Below are positions 62,815 through 64,000 of a stretch of 64,000 nt of DNA, one piece after another. Every line of letters begins with the position of its first letter. Position 1 is the stretch's first letter. This stretch comes from Caballeronia sp. dw_19. Its GTDB lineage: Bacteria > Pseudomonadota > Gammaproteobacteria > Burkholderiales > Burkholderiaceae. Both the position numbers and the translations under genes were made by a program. Under the pieces are notes generated by a model. That model searched no databases, had not been told where the DNA came from, and saw only the letters and a program-made list of their open reading frames with translations. The DNA is taken from positions 1 through 64,000 of the forward strand of contig NZ_JAAVUQ010000021.1 in assembly GCF_018449515.1 (NCBI RefSeq), in the 5' to 3' direction.

Positions 62815-63843
62815 ATGAAGTTCGCAAAACGCCGTGCCGTGCTGGGATCGCTGGTCTGTGGAGCGATGTTCGCCAGTTTGTCCGTACTTCCTACCCTCGC
62901 TCATGCGAGCAAGGACAAGCCTGAAATCGGCTTCTGTATTGACGACCTGCGGGTCGAGCGCTGGTCGCGTGACCGCGATTATTTTGTCGCCGCCGCCACG
63001 AAGCTGGGTGCCAAGGTGTCCGTGCAATCCGCCGATGCCAGCGAAGAACGGCAGATATCGCAGATCGAAAACCTGATCTCGCGGGGTGTCGATGTCATCG
63101 TGATCGTGCCGTTCAATTCGAAAACCCTCGGCAATGTAGTGGCGGAAGCGAAGAAGGCGGGCATCAAGGTGGTGTCGTACGACCGTCTGATCCTCGACGC
63201 CGATGTGGACGCCTATATCTCCTTCGACAACGAAAAGGTCGGCGAAATGCAGGCTCAAGGCGTGTTCAACGCCCAGCCCAAGGGTAACTACTTCATGCTC
63301 GGCGGCGCACCGACCGACAACAACGCGAAGATGCTGCGTGCAGGGCAGATGAAGATCCTGAAGCCGGCCATCGATCGCGGCGACATCAAAGTTGTGGGCC
63401 AGCAATGGGTGCCGGAATGGAGCGCCGCGACCGCGCTGCGCATCACCGAAGACGCGCTGACCGCGAACGACAACAAGATCGACGCGATCGTGGCGTCCAA
63501 TGACGGCACGGCCGGCGGCGCGATCCAGGCGCTTGCCGCGCAACACCTCGCGGGCAAGGTGCCTATCTCCGGGCAGGATGCCGACCTGGCGGCAGTCAAG
63601 CGCCTGGTGGATGGCACGCAGACCATGACCGTCTATAAACCGCTGAAGTTGATTGCAGGCGAAGCGGCCAAACTGGCGGTGGACCTGGCGAAAGGGCAGC
63701 AACCGGCCTATAACGCGAAATACGATAACGGCAAGAAGCAGGTCAACACCGTGTTGCTGCAGCCGACGCTCCTGACCAAGAGCAATGTCGATACCGTGAT
63801 AAAGGACGGCTTCTATACGCAGGCCCAGTTGGCGGGAAATTAA
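62815..63843 (+). CDS. xylF: D-xylose ABC transporter, periplasmic binding protein
   Basis: The 342-residue protein has signal peptide AVLGSLVCGAMFASLSVLPTLAHA. The sugar-binding fold begins KPEIGFCIDDLRVERWSRDRDYFVAAATKLGAKVSVQSADASEERQISQIENLI, then DRLILDADVDAYISFDNEKVG and VAPWSAATA-like EWSAATALRITEDAL. This closely follows XylF. AAGGAGTGAGAC precedes the start. A stem-loop follows the gene before xylG. Confidence 0.94.
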   Translation: MKFAKRRAVLGSLVCGAMFASLSVLPTLAHASKDKPEIGFCIDDLRVERWSRDRDYFVAAATKLGAKVSVQSADASEERQISQIENLISRGVDVIVIVPFNSKTLGNVVAEAKKAGIKVVSYDRLILDADVDAYISFDNEKVGEMQAQGVFNAQPKGNYFMLGGAPTDNNAKMLRAGQMKILKPAIDRGDIKVVGQQWVPEWSAATALRITEDALTANDNKIDAIVASNDGTAGGAIQALAAQHLAGKVPISGQDADLAAVKRLVDGTQTMTVYKPLKLIAGEAAKLAVDLAKGQQPAYNAKYDNGKKQVNTVLLQPTLLTKSNVDTVIKDGFYTQAQLAGN

Positions 63844-63866
63844 TACGCCTTTTGCGTCATGCCAGG

Positions 63867-63911
63867 CGTGAGGGCCTTGAAAATACGCTCTAAGCGTATG
63901 AGGCCTTCACG
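63867..63911 (+). promoter_or_regulatory. Stem-loop between xylF and xylG
   Basis: CGTGAGGGCCT (63867-63877) pairs with AGGCCTTCACG (63901-63911) with one mismatch, and inside it ATACGCT/AGCGTAT (63883-63889, 63893-63899) pairs perfectly. There is no T run. Such hairpins commonly protect the binding-protein mRNA and lower expression of the downstream ABC genes. Confidence 0.6.
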
Positions 63912-63939
63912 CTGATTCACTGTCCAGGATAAAAACCGC

Positions 63940-64000
63940 ATGGCAAACGCGCTGCTGGAAATGCACGGCATCGTCAAGACGTTTGGCGGTGTGAAGGCGC
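63940..64000 (+). CDS. xylG: Xylose ABC transporter ATP-binding protein (partial, runs off window)
   Basis: Only 20 codons are visible: MANALLEMHGIVKTFGGVKA, the classic start of a sugar ABC ATPase (the strand before Walker A). With xylF directly upstream it is almost surely XylG. The rest lies outside the window. Confidence 0.85.
   Translation, partial: MANALLEMHGIVKTFGGVKA

Noticed and set aside
1..64000. tRNA, rRNA, CRISPR array, integrase or intact insertion sequence
   Set aside because: Looked for on both strands; no cloverleaf, rRNA core, regular spacer array or transposase motif was seen. A tRNAscan or Infernal run would be decisive.

Overview
The window looks like a chromosomal segment of a Burkholderiaceae bacterium of the Paraburkholderia/Caballeronia type. 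This rests on codon usage biased to G/C, several LysR regulators, DUF4148 periplasmic proteins, a FUSC/DUF1656/HlyD/NodT efflux operon under a MarR regulator, and an oxalate catabolism cluster. Taxonomy is an inference from family content. I see no rRNA, tRNA, CRISPR array, integrase or intact insertion sequence.

Layout. 1-191: one arm of a dispersed repeat, cut by the window edge. 192-10716 (all minus strand): zinc metallopeptidase, TetR regulator, a four-gene efflux operon with its MarR gene, then a VWA (CobT-like) protein and a MoxR/CobS-like AAA ATPase. 10717-11314 is a strikingly AT-rich gap. 11315-17593: threonine aldolase, LysR/aldo-keto reductase pair, SDR/AraC pair and a PLP-dependent serine/threonine dehydratase.

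18071-35515 is an oxalate region: oxalyl-CoA decarboxylase (oxc), formyl-CoA transferase (frc), an orphan PAS protein, aldehyde dehydrogenase, a LysR regulator divergent from an oxalate/formate antiporter (oxlT), a second LysR, a PanE-like reductase, a small membrane protein coupled to a GntR regulator, then after a repeat element a second frc, a FAH-family protein, a PntB-like membrane protein and an MFS carrier. Oxalate would enter by OxlT in exchange for formate, be activated by Frc and decarboxylated by Oxc. A nearly identical 39-bp promoter/operator block lies before oxc and before the second frc, and related sites lie before the PanE-like gene and the small gene that leads into gntR. This suggests one GntR-controlled regulon.

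35703-46080: DUF4148 protein, nitrilase-superfamily amidase, LysR regulator, a roughly 5-kb segment bounded by 20-bp direct repeats (sulfotransferase, DUF4148, alpha/beta hydrolase, DUF4410), then D-tartrate dehydratase (tarD) and NAD-malic enzyme. Together the last two could take tartrate through oxaloacetate to central metabolism. 46205-53827: SnoaL-like protein, PyrE-like phosphoribosyltransferase, VOC protein, small secreted proteins, a Cache-GGDEF diguanylate cyclase and a decayed IclR regulator. 54539-57483: ECF sigma/anti-sigma pair divergent from a metallophosphoesterase and a cupredoxin. 57500-64000: D-xylose genes (galM, xylR divergent from xylA-xylF-xylG, the last cut by the window edge).

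The most unusual structures are two composite inverted-repeat elements (29856-30775 and 60040-61095). Their arms end in a 39-bp-period minisatellite, and their central cores lie in opposite orientation relative to distinguishable left and right arms.
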